NCBI GenBank assembly: GCA_027257055.1
Contig: JAPVLO010000405.1
Coordinates: 124,001 to 188,000, forward strand
Length of the DNA stretch: 64,000 nucleotides
Direction: 5' to 3'
Source of the DNA: Cephalopachus bancanus
Taxonomy: Eukaryota > Chordata > Mammalia > Primates > Tarsiidae
The position numbers and the translations under genes are program-made. The notes below the pieces were generated by a model, which saw only the letters and a program-made list of their open reading frames with translations, did no database searches and was not told where the DNA came from. This document shows positions 47,820-59,559 of the stretch, piece after piece (within the stretch, counting starts at the first letter, position 1; each line of letters starts with the position of its first letter).

Positions 47820-48250
47820 ATTTGAGTTTTAATCTGGGCTCTGTCACTAAGTACCAAGTCACTTATGAGCAAGAGCCTTATTTATTTATTTATTTTTGTT
47901 ATGAAGATGTGGGGTACAATTCAGGGTTAGGTATGCAAACACTGATTATGCAGATCCCCTTGTTGATGAGACATGCCCCTCCCTCCCCTAGCAGTTTCCC
48001 TTGATGGCCAATCCCATCCTCGCTCCCCTGACAGTTTCCCATTACTGCCAAACACTTTCTTATAGTATTATAATTGTCCAAGGTCCGCTTATGAGTGAGA
48101 ACATATGGAATCTGTTCTTTGTTTCTGGGTTAGATCACTAAGTATGATCGACTCCAAATCTATCCAAGTTGCTGCGAAGTCCATATATTTTAATATTCTC
48201 ATTTATTAAGTGATTGGTTTAGAACATTTCTAGTTCTAACGTTCTGTAAT
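47820..48250 (+). repeat. MIR-type SINE split by an L1 3' end
   Basis: 47820-47877 (GTTTTAATCTGGGCTCTGTC, ACCAAGTCACTTATGAGCAA) and 48187-48250 (CATTTCTAGTTCTAACGTTC, GTAATTCTAG) read as two halves of a MIR/MIR3-like SINE. Confidence 0.45.
47878..48186 (-). mobile_element. Short L1 3' end (3' UTR only)
   Basis: GATGTGGGGTACAATTCAGG then AGGTATGCAAACACTGATTA is a relative of the 3' UTR of L1 copies A and B (GTGGGGTACAGTTAAGGGTT), ending in the ORF2 tail. About 300 bases. Confidence 0.8.
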
Positions 48251-48676
48251 TCTAGTAAGATTCTATTTGGGTTTTTTGCAGTAAACTGAAGACATTATAA
48301 TTACATTGGATATAACTTAGCAAGAGTCTATGGAGAGGAGTTTATGGTAAATGTACATTTAGTATACATTTACTCTTTGGAAAATGCTAAGTATCACACC
48401 ACCTTCATTAGTTTTTCTATATATCTTTCTCCATAAACCTGAATTTGAAATAAATTTGGATGTACAGTAAGTGACAAACATTTTAAATCAGTACTCTGGC
48501 TATCTATTAGTATTTGTTGTATGTCTCCCTCTTCATGCAAAATAGGGTGATGAGCACGCATGTCTATTTCATTCTTTTATGGAGGACATGCCTTAGTAGG
48601 TCATGTTTATAGTTTTCTAAGTTGTTGTAGTCAATGATTTTAAAATACTTTTCTAGCCAAAGAAGTATCTGAGATG
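48251..48676. other. Unannotated sequence
   Basis: Nothing recognised. Confidence 0.45.
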
Positions 48677-49210
48677 TGAGAGGAACCCCCCAGAAAGAAT
48701 TATCTTTTGGAGGGAAGGTCCCTGGTAGTACACTTCGAATTTGTTTCTCTAGACCAAACATCAACCAAAGTTTTTATTTGGAAGTTTTGAGAATATTGCA
48801 TCATGATTTGTGGAAGAAATGCCCCAAGTTGTGGCACACAGGTGACTGATTTTTTCACTGTGACAACACACCTGCTCACCCCATGCTAAGTATTTAGCAG
48901 TCTTTGACCAAAAATGGCATGTCCCTCATCTCAGGCCCACCCTCCCAATTCACTTGACCTCCGCCAAACAACTTTTTTTTGTTTCCCCGGATGAAAAAAG
49001 TTCTCAAAGGGATACATTTTGTCAATGTGGAAGAGGTGAAACAAAACATGGCACTAAAAAGCATCAAAAACTGTTTTGAACAGTGGAAAAAATCTTGATA
49101 TGTATATTGTGTCAAACGGAGAGTACTTTGAAAGTGACTGAAGTTTAAATATGTAAGAATAAATCCACAATTTTTTATAAATAAATTCCATTTTGGGGGG
49201 TCGCCCCTCA
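48677..49210 (+). mobile_element. Internally deleted mariner, copy 2
   Basis: The inverted ends GAGGAACCCCCC (48679) and GGGGGGTCGCCCCTC (49195-49209) correspond. A TA follows at 49211. The body has the same 5' fusion as copies 1 and 3: AATTATCTTTTGGAG, then AACCAAAGTTTTTATTTGG, the middle of the transposase, CCCCAAGTTGTGGCACACAG, and the C-terminal end with GAACAGTGGAAAAAATCTTG. Many stops. The catalytic segment is decayed. Confidence 0.8.
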
Positions 49211-49284
49211 TAAACTATCTGTGTTTTTGTTTCCCTGTTAACATACTGAACTCATTTGGCTAAATTTTTGCCAAAGAGAGAAAG

Positions 49285-49510
49285 CAATAGTAGGTAACGC
49301 ATACATAGCACTTCACTATGTGCCAGACACTATCCGAAGAGCTTTTAATCTATTAGCTGATTTGATCTTTACAGCAGCCATGTGACATGGGAATTACTAG
49401 TATCCCCATTTTACAGATGAAGAAACTAAGTTAAACAACTTGCTCAAGATTACAATCATTAAGTGGTAGAACTGGGATAAGAACCCAGGCAGATTAGCTC
49501 CAGAGATCAC
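49285..49510 (-). repeat. MIR SINE
   Basis: ACTATGTGCCAGACACTATC, CCATTTTACAGATGAAGAAA, and AGTGGTAGAACTGGGATAAG are the complement of a near-complete MIR. Confidence 0.9.
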
Positions 49511-49590
49511 TAAAATATTTCTATTGTGGTTAAAGGTATTTTTATTTATTTTTAGTGTTCAGTATTGACATTTAAGAACAGGAAGGGGAC

Positions 49591-50138
49591 TGTGGTAGGT
49601 AGAATTCTAAGATGGTTCTTGAATTTTCTGTCCCCCTGGTAGGATATTCCTGCCTTATATAACCCCCTTTTCTTGCATGTAGGCAGGACCTGTAAATATG
49701 GTAGGATATTACTACTATGGGTCTGTTATCTTATATCAAAAAATAAAATTTCAGATGTAACTAAAATCCCTAATCAGTTGACGATGAGTTAATAAAAAAG
49801 CAGGTTTTTCTGGCTGTGCTTGACCTAATTGAGCCCTTAAAAGAGATGATAAGAAACTACAGATTCTTCTGCTGGCCTCAAAGAAGTAAGCCACAAGGGT
49901 TCTATAGCTGCAAGAAAATGAATTCTCCCACATGAGCAGGGACGAGAACCTTGTTTTTCATAAGAGACTGCAGCTTTAGGAGATACCTTACTAATGCCTT
50001 GTGAGACCCTGAGCAGAGGGCACAGAAATGCTGTGCCCAGACTACTGACCCATGGAAACTGTGAGATAATGAATATATATTGCTTTAAACTGCTAAGTTT
50101 GTGGTAATTTGTTACATATTAATAGAAAATGAATGCAG
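49591..50138 (+). mobile_element. MLT1-type (ERVL-MaLR) solo LTR
   Basis: Starts TGTGGTAGGTAGAATTCTAA, then CCCCCTGGTAGGATATTCCT, and ends CATGGAAACTGTGAGATAAT, AAACTGCTAAGTTTGTGGTA, TTTGTTACATATTAATAGAA. Complete LTR length, plus strand. Confidence 0.9.
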
Positions 50139-50182
50139 AGACATACTGTAAATGAATTTTAAAAGTTATTTTTAAAAGTGCT

Positions 50183-50253
50183 CTGGACACAATTGCAAAG
50201 ATGTGGAATCAACAAAAATACCCCTTAATTGATCAGTGGATAATGAAAATGTG

Positions 50254-50309
<56 letters not shown>

Positions 50310-50675
50310 ACCATGGAATGCTATTCAGCTGTCAAAAAGAATGAACTAATGTCTTTTGCAGCAATTTGGATGGAATTGGAGAACATCATCCTAAGTGAAC
50401 TAACACAGGTACAGAAAACCAAACACCGCTGTTCTCATTTGTAATAGGGAGCTAAATGAAGGATCTGCAAAGATGTGGAAAATGGTATAACAGACACTAG
50501 AACCTCAGAAGGGGGAGGGGGAAAGGGATGGAGGGATGAAAAATCAGCTATGGGGTACAATGTGCACTGGTGGGAGTGGTGGGTACACTTAAAGCCCAGA
50601 CTTCTTTGCCACTATACAATGCAGCCATGTAACCAAAAATGATTTGCACCTTCTAAAACTATTGAAATAGAGAAA
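50183..50675 (+). mobile_element. L1 3' end with expanded CA repeat
   Basis: ORF2 tail and 3' UTR of a primate-type L1 (TTTGCAGCAATTTGGATGGA, AAGCCCAGACTTCTTTGCCA). Target duplication AAAAGTGCTCTGG at about 50174 and 50677. Confidence 0.9.
50256..50304. repeat. CA microsatellite
   Basis: About 24 CA units, grown from the ORF2 ATGTGATACACAC stretch of the L1 3' end. Confidence 0.95.
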
Positions 50676-50769
50676 AAAGTGCTCTGGTCAGTAGCTATGT
50701 ATTTTTGTAAAGTATGTACAAGCCCATATATCATTTCATAGCTTCTTATTTTCTTCTCTTTCTAAGCTT

Positions 50770-51070
50770 ATTATTAAGAGTGGCTTACACTTGTTATTTC
50801 CAAGTTGTCATTGCCATAGGAGTAATACCTCTCATTTACAGCTTAATACACTGCATGCCTGCTGGACTTGTTCCTTTAAAATCACCATTTTTTCCTAATT
50901 GTTAAATTCAGTGAGCATCTTCAGTTTATTTTCTGCTATACTTGACACAATGACCTCCCATATGTTTGTGATTTACAAATGCATCTATCACTGATCTTTT
51001 CCCTGAGTTTTAGATTCATATATCACTCTCTTGGGCATCTCCTCTTGGATGTACAAGTCCTTTACACTAG
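50770..51070 (+). mobile_element. L2 LINE ORF remnant
   Basis: TTCATATATCACTCTCTTGG, GCATCTCCTCTTGGATGTAC and preceding diverged sequence follow the L2 ORF2 end in sense. Confidence 0.5.
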
Positions 51071-51073
51071 TAT

Positions 51074-51555
51074 GTTGCATTAGTTCCCTAGGGCTGCTGT
51101 AACGCAGTGCCACAAACTCAGTGGCTTAAAGCAACAGAAATTTATTGTCTTACAGTTTTGGGGGCTAGAAGTTCAAGATCAAGAAGTCAGTAAGTCATAC
51201 CTCCTCTGAGACTCTGGGTAGTCCTCCTTGCCTCTTCTTTCTTATAATTCTTCCTTGTGGTTTCCTAGCTTCCATTGGTGGGCAGCAATTGTTGGTATTC
51301 CTTGGCTTGCAGCTGCATCACTCCAATCTCTGCTTCTGTTGTCACTTGATGTCCTCCCTGTGAGGACATCATTACCTCATTATCCCTCTGTGTGTGTGTC
51401 TGTGTTCAATGTTCCCTTTATATCAGGATACAAGTCATATTGGATTAGGACCTACCCTCAAACCTCCTCTTAACCTGATTAAATCTACAAAGAGCCTACT
51501 TCCAGGACTGTAAATTAGGACATTTTGTTTTGGGAGGCACGATTCAACCCATAAC
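51074..51555 (-). mobile_element. MLT1-type (ERVL-MaLR) LTR, minus strand
   Basis: TTAGTTCCCTAGGGCTGCTG, AGCAACAGAAATTTATTGTC, CAAGTCATATTGGATTAGGA, and ACGATTCAACCCATAAC are the complement of a MaLR LTR, near full length. Confidence 0.85.
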
Positions 51556-51614
51556 GACGTCCTCAGTGAAACTAATTATTTTTCCCCACTGCTCATTTCT
51601 TACATATGCCCTTT

Positions 51615-51765
51615 TCATTTTTTAAAGATAGGGGGTCTGTTTTTCTTGGTAGAGATGGAGGTCTCACCATGTTGTCCAGGTTGGTCTTGATCCCCTAGCC
51701 TCAAGTGATCCCTTCAGTCTCCCAACATGCTGGGACTACAGGAGTGAGCTACCATATCTGGCCCC
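51615..51765 (-). mobile_element. Alu left-arm fragment
   Basis: TCTCACCATGTTGTCCAGGT, CAAGTGATCCCTTCAGTCTC, TGCTGGGACTACAGGAGTGA. Minus strand, old. Confidence 0.85.
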
Positions 51766-51814
51766 TTATCTATGCTTTTAGACTTGTCTCTGTAGGAGAT
51801 GTTCTAAAGCAGTG

Positions 51815-51992
51815 GGTCTGAATGAGGGCTTTGACATCAGGAACTAATGGTGTGTGACCTTAGGAAAGCTGCTTTAATCACCCTAAGCCTCAGTTCATAT
51901 AAAGTGGAAAAATAATAGGGATCTTGTGAAAATTAAATGAATGTCTGTGCTTTGAACACTGTGTACCTAACACTCAATAAATACTAACTACT
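51815..51992 (+). repeat. MIR SINE
   Basis: TGTGTGACCTTAGGAAAGCT, CCTAAGCCTCAGTTCATATA, ACACTCAATAAATACTAACT. Confidence 0.8.
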
Positions 51993-52379
51993 GCTATGAT
52001 TGCTGTTATAATTATTATGAGTTAGTGGCACCATTGGCTAGGAGTTTGCTTATTAAGAGATCAATAATCTGGATACACTCTGATCCTGACAATAGTCTGA
52101 AAAGAAGGTAGGGTGGGTTAAGATTCTTATCCTATGAGATGAGAGTAGTCAGTCACAATAACTAAAGTATATGCCCTGTTCATATAGATGGTTAATTGAA
52201 CCAGACTAGATAGTCTATATTTGAACTCTTAAACCCAACATTCTTTCCACCACATAATCCTGCCAGGACATATTCTTATAAGACAACTGCCAAACTAGCT
52301 GAACACTGTCTTTTGTGTATTTTCCTCACAAATTATTGATTATGATATTTGTCTTAGAATATCTGTTTAAGGCATAATC

Positions 52380-52505
52380 AATATTTCCTCTTTCTATCTA
52401 TAATTGCCCAGAGCCTTTAAATTACATCCCAAATCCTTGACTTTGCCTCTAATACCCTACTCTGCTCCAATTTCCTCTCCCTTCTTCTCACTACCTTTTC
52501 AAGGC
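52380..52505 (+). repeat. L2 LINE fragment
   Basis: CATCCCAAATCCTTGACTTT, CTCTGCTCCAATTTCCTCTC follow the L2 3' ORF region. Short. Confidence 0.4.
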
Positions 52506-52768
52506 CAAAAATGCTGAAAGGTAAGAGAATTGATGAGTGTTACAGAAGAGAGAGCTGCAAAATTAAATTAATCTTTTTCTTATACATCTTTGAAGAGATT
52601 TGTGGTGTTAAAAAAATACATAGGATGAATTATTGTCGATATCCGTTTATTTTCAAGGTGGTAATAACAGCAATGACATGGCAACACAACGTATGTGTGC
52701 TGAGTGCATGATGATGGTGCCAGGTAGAGCAAGGAACAGATATCAAAAGTCTTGGTCTTATTTTAATA

Positions 52769-52836
52769 CTTTTTTTTTTTTGGTGGAAGCCCTGATTTCA
52801 CTCTATCACCAGGTTGAACTGCAGTGGCATATTTTT
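52769..52836 (-). mobile_element. Alu 3' fragment
   Basis: TTTCACTCTATCACCAGGTT then GAACTGCAGTGGCATATTTT after a T-run: the last part of a minus-strand Alu. A 13-base direct repeat (GCAGAAAAATGAT) follows at 52838-52869. Confidence 0.7.
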
Positions 52837-53212
52837 GCAGAAAAATGATATATTTTAGCAGAAAAATGATTTGGTGGCTCATAAAATCACCAGGAGTCCT
52901 GAAGAAGTTGATTTGGGTTCTATGCCACAGAACTGGATTGCCAAAGACACCCCTGTCTACCATAACTCCCACCTCCTGTCACCCGCCCCATGCACTTGTA
53001 CTTCCAATGTCCATGGCCCAGGAAGGTGGATGCAGGTGTTACCTCCACTGCCTTGCAGGAACTTGGACTTGCTGCAAACTCCCTCTGTCACCAGAGAGAA
53101 TTCTTTCCAATCTCTTCTTCTTTGCATCATTAGTGCCCAGTTCAAAGCATGAAATGGGTACATCAGATTGGGGGAGACTGTCAGTGTACTGCAAAGTGTA
53201 GTACAAATATGA

Positions 53213-53584
<372 letters not shown>

Positions 53585-55489
53585 TCTGAGGATATTTCAA
53601 CAAGCTCTCTAGGTTTGGGAAGTCCTCAGATATAGTAAAGTTTGCAAAGCACTTGTTTAGGATAACATACTCATGCTTGCAAAGGAGGCCAGGAAAAGAA
53701 GTAACAAACATTTTCAGCTTTATGGCAAGAAGTGGCTCGACCTCTCCCAAGATTGGCAAGGTGGGGGAATCCAGGACATATGAAGGGGGTTCAGCTATTT
53801 AGCAACCAAAAAGAATGACAAATGTCCAGCACAGCAGTTTTTCCTGGAATGTTGTAGCTGGAGTTTTTGAATCAATAATAATGATCCAATGGAGCTTGAT
53901 CTACTTTGTTAAGGGGTATCTCAGAATCAGCTGTCTCCATTTACACCCACACGACTGTAGTGTCCTTCTCTTTTCAGCGACTTGTCCCTTTCATTTTTCT
54001 CCTCCTTACTCCTCTCTTCCTTTCTGCTTCTTTCTGCTCGTTTATTTTCCTCTTACCATTTCTAAAGTTGATTTGAGATGTCTTCCCTTAAGATTTCAGG
54101 GAAAAGTGGTCATTCTTCCTCAATTAAAGGCTGCTGTAATCACTGGCTTACAGAGTTAATGAAGCTTTCAGGGGAAGTTCTTTTTCATTTTTTTCCAGCA
54201 GGCTAAGACATCATACACCCAGGGCTTGCTCCAGGCAAAGCATTGAATCTGAGGAGTTGATTTTGTGTGCCTCCAGGCTCTCTTTCAGCCTCTTTCCCAC
54301 AGCTTCCCTTTTTATTTCACTTTCACCTTCAGTCATCAGCTGTCCTCCCCTCTAGCCCTGCCCTGCCTCACTCCCCCCACCCCATCAAAACTTGCTCTTA
54401 GGAAAAAATGATATCTTTAATGATCCTGTCCGTCAGTAATGCACAGAATCACCTCACTGAGAGTATTACTTCCAAAGGCTTCCTCCCCCTCGGTGGAAGA
54501 ACTGAAGATTTTTGTTCTCACTAAAAACAAATTTCAAAACCATCAGTCAATTGGGGAAGTTATAGTCTACATCCACTCACTTGGTGAATTAAGGGGTCTG
54601 CTCATAAGCTTCTTCCACTGTTTTCTCTACTGATTTTAAATTTCTATTTCCTGCTGTTGTAGTTGGAGAATGTGCCAGAGCTCTCCCACTTTACCTGTGC
54701 CTCACGACAGGGTGAAAGATCCTGGAAGTATGTGTTACAGTGATGCTCTGACCCTCAGGAGCTGAAGCAGGTATGTTGTTGCCCTCCCCTCACCTGCCCA
54801 AGCCATCAACCCCTCCCCTCACACATTCAGAGACTTCTTTTTTATGAATCAGAAAAAGCCCTTGTTAGAGTTTCTAGCTGTTGTATTGCTTTTCTTGCAG
54901 AAGTCAGCTTTCTCTTGATCTTGACTTCCTGACTATATCATTCAGCATCAAAGTCCCAAGTAAATCATTCCTTTGCAGCACATTTTTTAACCTTTCCAGA
55001 AAAGAGAAATATGGCCCTTCTACTTTTCACAGCCAAAAACTTAAGAGACTGGTGGCTAGGTTGATTGTACTACCTTATCCTAGAGGATAAAGTCACTCTT
55101 TTCCCTAGGAGATAAATGAGGAAAGAAACTCCATTTTACAATCGTGATCTTGAATTTGACCCCCAGCACTTGTGGTAGAGGATAAACAGCAGGTTAGTGT
55201 GAAATATCAAAGCAGGAATTGGATGGAGAGAGTGGAAACCCCATCTCACAGTGCCATAGATGTTATAATGCCTGTGTTTGTTTTTCTCTGTGGTTATAAT
55301 TAACTTTCAATAACATCTCAACTGTTAGCGCCAAACAATGACATTTATGTGATATGGTTGCTAGGGGTGAAGATAAAAAATTGTATGGCAAAATAAAAGA
55401 CAAACTGGGTAAAATGTAATACATTTCACCACTGACAGAGGGCTAATGTACCACAAACATGAGAGATTTTGAAAAATCGAGAAGGCCAA
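53585..55489. other. Unannotated sequence
   Basis: About 1.9 kb with no recognised repeat or exon. A 114-codon open frame at 53815-54159 (plus) has no recognisable domain. Pyrimidine-rich stretches lie near 53985-54060 and 54290-54390. Confidence 0.45.
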
Positions 55490-55745
55490 AGGCTGATGTC
55501 CTAGCTTGAGAACAGTCAGGTGGAGAGAACAAACTCTCCACTACTCTATTTAGTTCTACACGGGCCTTCAAAGGATGGAGGAGGCATGCGCATATGGAGA
55601 AGGGCTATCTGCTTTACTCAGTCCACAGACTCAAATGCTAACCTCATCCAGTAACGCCCTCACAGACAAATCCAGAATAATGTTTACCCAGATATCTGGG
55701 AACCCTGTGGCTTAGTCACGTTGATACATAAAAGTAACCATCACA
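55490..55745 (-). mobile_element. MLT2-type (ERVL) LTR portion, minus strand
   Basis: ATATGGAGAAGGGCTATCTG, CAGACTCAAATGCTAACCTC, CCCAGATATCTGGGAACCCT, and the end ACATAAAAGTAACCATCACA complement the U3 start of MLT2. The other half of the LTR is missing or unrecognised. Confidence 0.8.
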
Positions 55746-56756
55746 CATCTACCTTTTGTCAACTTGGCACTCATGCACATTCCCTTAAACCATGTTTAAT
55801 TTCCAAATAACGACTGCAATGTCAAAAAGTCTGCCTAACATGACACACTATTATTTGTACAACTGAACATGCACGAACCCTTTCCCTAGAAAAGGTTAAG
55901 TCCTCATAAGGCCATGGGAAAAAAAGATCATAAGGCCATGAGTAAGGTCTACTTTCTCCTTGACATTGCATAACTTAAGTGCTATGATGTAAAATTAAAA
56001 CTACTTAAATATCATGATAATAAGCCAATACATCTTATGTTACATGATAAGAAGGAGAGGGAGAAAAATAAAAATATTTGCTTAAATATACATAAAATAT
56101 ATTAATTAGAATATGATTAACATAGGATATTAATATATACCCATGCAAGCATATTAATAGCAAAATAAGAAAGAATGCTCATAAAAATTACGGTTCTCAT
56201 TTCTGTAACTGGTCACATGGTCACAGTTGATATTTATAACTATTTTCTTCCACTACCAGCAAGTGCCTCAGCTGGTCAAGGTTCTTTACCTGGTAGAGTT
56301 ATCCAAACACTCATTCCTATTAGTAGCTCTGTCTGGGTTTGGTTGTGCAGTTTTCCATTGACCTTAATCACAGGACTATTATACAAAGAGATATAATAAG
56401 GGATCTCTTGTTTTCCAGACATACTTTTCCTTACCCTCATCATGAGGTAGCAAGCAGTCCAATTTCCCCTCAGTAGTCAGAATCAACCACCCCAGCCAGC
56501 ACAGTAACTACCTTTCTTTGCCCATTGATTCAGAGGCAGGAAGAGTTCAAAGTGACTGGAAGCCAGTTTTAACTTCTATTTCAATGGAATCATTGTTGTG
56601 TCTCCTGGCAAAAGCATTTCTACCTTTAGAGTTAAGAACTATAGGCTGGAAGATCATAAGGCCATGGGAAAAGAAAGCAAAAATTTTGGCCATTGCCTTA
56701 GTAGACTCTGGTGTGGCCATGTGCTCTTTGAGCTATGACCAGGCCTTGTTTTCTTC

Positions 56757-56988
<232 letters not shown>

Positions 56989-57222
56989 TAATTTACTTTA
57001 TAAATAATCTAAAAAAATTGCTAGTGAGTTACTAAGGGTAATAGTTGATGGTGTCAGTCCTATTTCTATCCTTTGATTTCTGGATCTGGGAATCCTGGCT
57101 ATAGGGGAAACAGCACCATATTTTGTACTTGATTCAGCCTTCTGGAGAGCTTTGCCTCAGCTCTGCAAGGTACTGCCACCTAGCTGGCACTGTACCTAAG
57201 TGTTTAAAAGGCCATTCGACTA

Positions 57223-57749
57223 CAAGGTGCGGGGGGAATCCCCAAACCCAGAATTATCTTTTGGAGGGCTGACCCCTTGTAGTACACTCAGAATTTGTTC
57301 CTCCGGATCAAATGGTCAAAACCAAAGTTTTTATCTGGAAGTTTTAAGAAGGTTGCATCATGATTGTGGAAGAAACTTCCTAAGTTGTGGCAAACAGGTG
57401 ACTTGTTCTTCCATCATGACAATGCACCTTCCCACACTGAGGTGAGTGTTCAGAAGGCTCTGCCCCACCCTTCCTATTCCCGGATATCATCTTGAGTGAC
57501 TTTTCTTTGTTTTTCCGGATGAAAAAAACCCTCAAAGGGAAATGTTTTGCCTATGTGGAAAAGGTAGAACAAAATGGCAGAAGCACCAACAATGACAAGT
57601 TCAAAAATTGTTTTGAGCCGTGGAAAAAGCATCTCGATAGATGTCTTGCACCAAACAGAGAGTACGTCGAAGGTGGCTGAAGTTTAAACATGTAATATAA
57701 ATACACAATTTTTAATAAATAAATTCCATTTTTTTTGAGTTCCCTCTTG
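57223..57749 (+). mobile_element. Internally deleted mariner, copy 3, in the ERVL region
   Basis: TA on both sides (57221 and 57750). Left end CAAGGTGCGGGGGG, right end GAGTTCCCTCTTG. The 5' UTR part (CTTGTAGTACACTCAGAATT, GGATCAAATGGTCAAAACC) runs straight into the transposase middle (GTTTTTATCTGGAAGTTTTA). The C-terminal segment is at 57492-57680, ending in a frame for EPWKKHLDRCLAPNREYVEG. Broken by stops and a shift. Same deletion as copies 1 and 2. Confidence 0.85.
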
Positions 57750-57867
57750 TAGTCTATCAAGACAGTTTTGCTTCAGGATGATGGGGAACATGGTAAACAA
57801 GATAATTCCATGAGCATGGGCCCTTTGCCATGTTTCTTTTGCTTGAAGTGAGTTCCTAGATCAGAAG

Positions 57868-58077
57868 CAAAATCTTACACCATACACAGAAATTGACTCA
57901 AAATGGATTAAAGACTTAAACGTAAGACCTGAAACCATAAAACTCCTGGAAGAAAACATAGAGCAAAGCTCTTTGACATTTGTCTTGGCAATGATTTTTT
58001 AGATATGATACCAAAAGCACAAGCAACAGAAGCAAAAACACACAAAACGGACTACATCAAATTTAAGAGTTTCTGGC
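57868..58077 (+). mobile_element. L1 ORF2 fragment
   Basis: AAATCTTACACCATACACAG, AAATGGATTAAAGACTTAAA, CATAAAACTCCTGGAAGAAA: the conserved ORF2 segment after the RT, plus strand. Both ends truncated. Confidence 0.8.
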
Positions 58078-58129
58078 TTGGGAAATGAATGTGTAGGTTC
58101 TTTATTATACATTGAGCAGGTGCAAATAT

Positions 58130-58303
58130 TCACCAAAACATCACTTTCAGCCCCAAACAGTCACCAAAAAGATTACTCAAAGAGCCCTGTCTGATAGGAA
58201 CCCAGCACTTTTTGCAAGAAAGTGCCATGTTAATCCGCAGGTACTCCTGTTTTGTCCCCAGAGGGACAAAAAAGCCAAATGGCTCAACATAAGGTCGCAG
58301 CAT
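58130..58303 (-). other. Unassigned short reading frame with poly(A) signal
   Basis: A 57-codon ATG frame on the minus strand (MLRPYVEPFGFFVPLG to the end) is followed 24 bases downstream by AATAAA (complement 58101-58106). I recognise no family, no poly(A) tail is visible, and it may be chance or part of a decayed LTR. Confidence 0.2.
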
Positions 58304-58344
58304 ATGTCTGTTTTGGAAGTTCTTGTATATTAGTTTCTTATTTC

Positions 58345-58850
58345 CTCATCCTGAAAAATATACATTCTTGAAAAAAAATTATGCACGTTTTATGTGCCCC
58401 CCATCCATCACCCACCTCCAAGTTATTATCTTGAGATAATCTCATTTCATCTGTACTTCATCCATTTCTCCACCCACTAAATTATTTTAATTATAGGACT
58501 CTTTTTCTATATAATCAGGTAGCATACTTTAACATTAACAATGGCTCCTTAATATTGACAACTTCCTTGATTATCTTATAATTTTTAATTTATATATTTT
58601 TACATATAGTTTGCTCTAAACCCATTAAATTTTGTTGATATATCTCCTCTCTCCTCTCCCTCTCCTCCCTCTTTTTTCTTGTACAATTTAGTTGTGGAAG
58701 ATATTGGGTCATTTGTCCTATAGCAAGTCCCACATTCTGGATTATTGGTTGCATCCCCAGAGAATAGATTAACCTGTTCTTATGAACTGGTAGTTAAATC
58801 TGTAGGCCTGATTACATTCAAGCTCAGTTTTTGAAAATAATATGTGTGGT
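58345..58850 (-). mobile_element. Old L1M 3' UTR, antisense
   Basis: GATATTGGGTCATTTGTCCT, CACATTCTGGATTATTGGTT, GTTCTTATGAACTGGTAGTT are sequence seen in the 3' regions of L1MC/L1ME elements. Confidence 0.45.
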
Positions 58851-58949
58851 GCTGTAGACACAGTGCCTGATTGTCTTTCTTTCTGTGACAATGCCATGAA
58901 TCAGTGAGGTCATGTACTGTCCACCTGATTTGCCCATTATTAGAGTTTC

Positions 58950-59320
58950 TTGTCCTAGTTTCGCTCCCCACAAGTAGAATCTGGAGCAAGAAATTGGGTG
59001 CAGGAGGTTTATTTGGGAGGTGATCCCAGGAAGCAGTGGCTGAGGAGCAGGGTAAGTGACACAGGAAAGGAAGCAAAAGCAACGAGAGTGTGCATTAGCA
59101 ATTCCACTGGCACTCCTGAGGAGCACGAAGAATCAAGAATGGTCCATATGGAAAATAGGAAGAAGGAGGTTTTGTCCAGCAGCTCCCATCACTTGGTTGA
59201 GGGTTGGTCCTGGTGACATGAACTCTTTACTCTCTGACCTGAATCAGAATGCTGGAGCCAGAGGAACACCAGGGATGACAGGGAAGACTCAGGGACAGGA
59301 GTAGAAAGACTCCATGTGCA
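58950..59320 (-). repeat. Possible LTR-like repeat, antisense
   Basis: GGTTTATTTGGGAGGTGATC, CCAGGAAGCAGTGGCTGAGG looks like a widespread mammalian repeat with AATAAACC on the minus strand. Family not identified. The open frames here (58780-59126) are shadows. Confidence 0.3.
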
Positions 59321-59559
59321 TCAAGGAAAGATGCTGGCAGTGGGAGAGGAATTTGAGTGCAACAGATCTGTCCACAAGAGCTGAAGCTAGAATCAGAGTG
59401 ATCTAAGGAGATGCTTTCCGAGAGTCAGAGACACCTGTCTCAGTCTCCATCAGCCTTTCTCTAACACGAATGATTTTAGCAACCAATAGTGATCGTTACC
59501 TAGATGCATTATATAATTAAATTCAGGGTGCAAAATGAAGATAGTCTAATTCTGTTATT
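59321..59559. other. Unannotated sequence
   Basis: Nothing recognised. Confidence 0.4.

Noticed and set aside
53815..54159. 114-codon frame near CT-rich DNA as a candidate gene
   Set aside because: No family match that I can see and composition is biased; left as unannotated.
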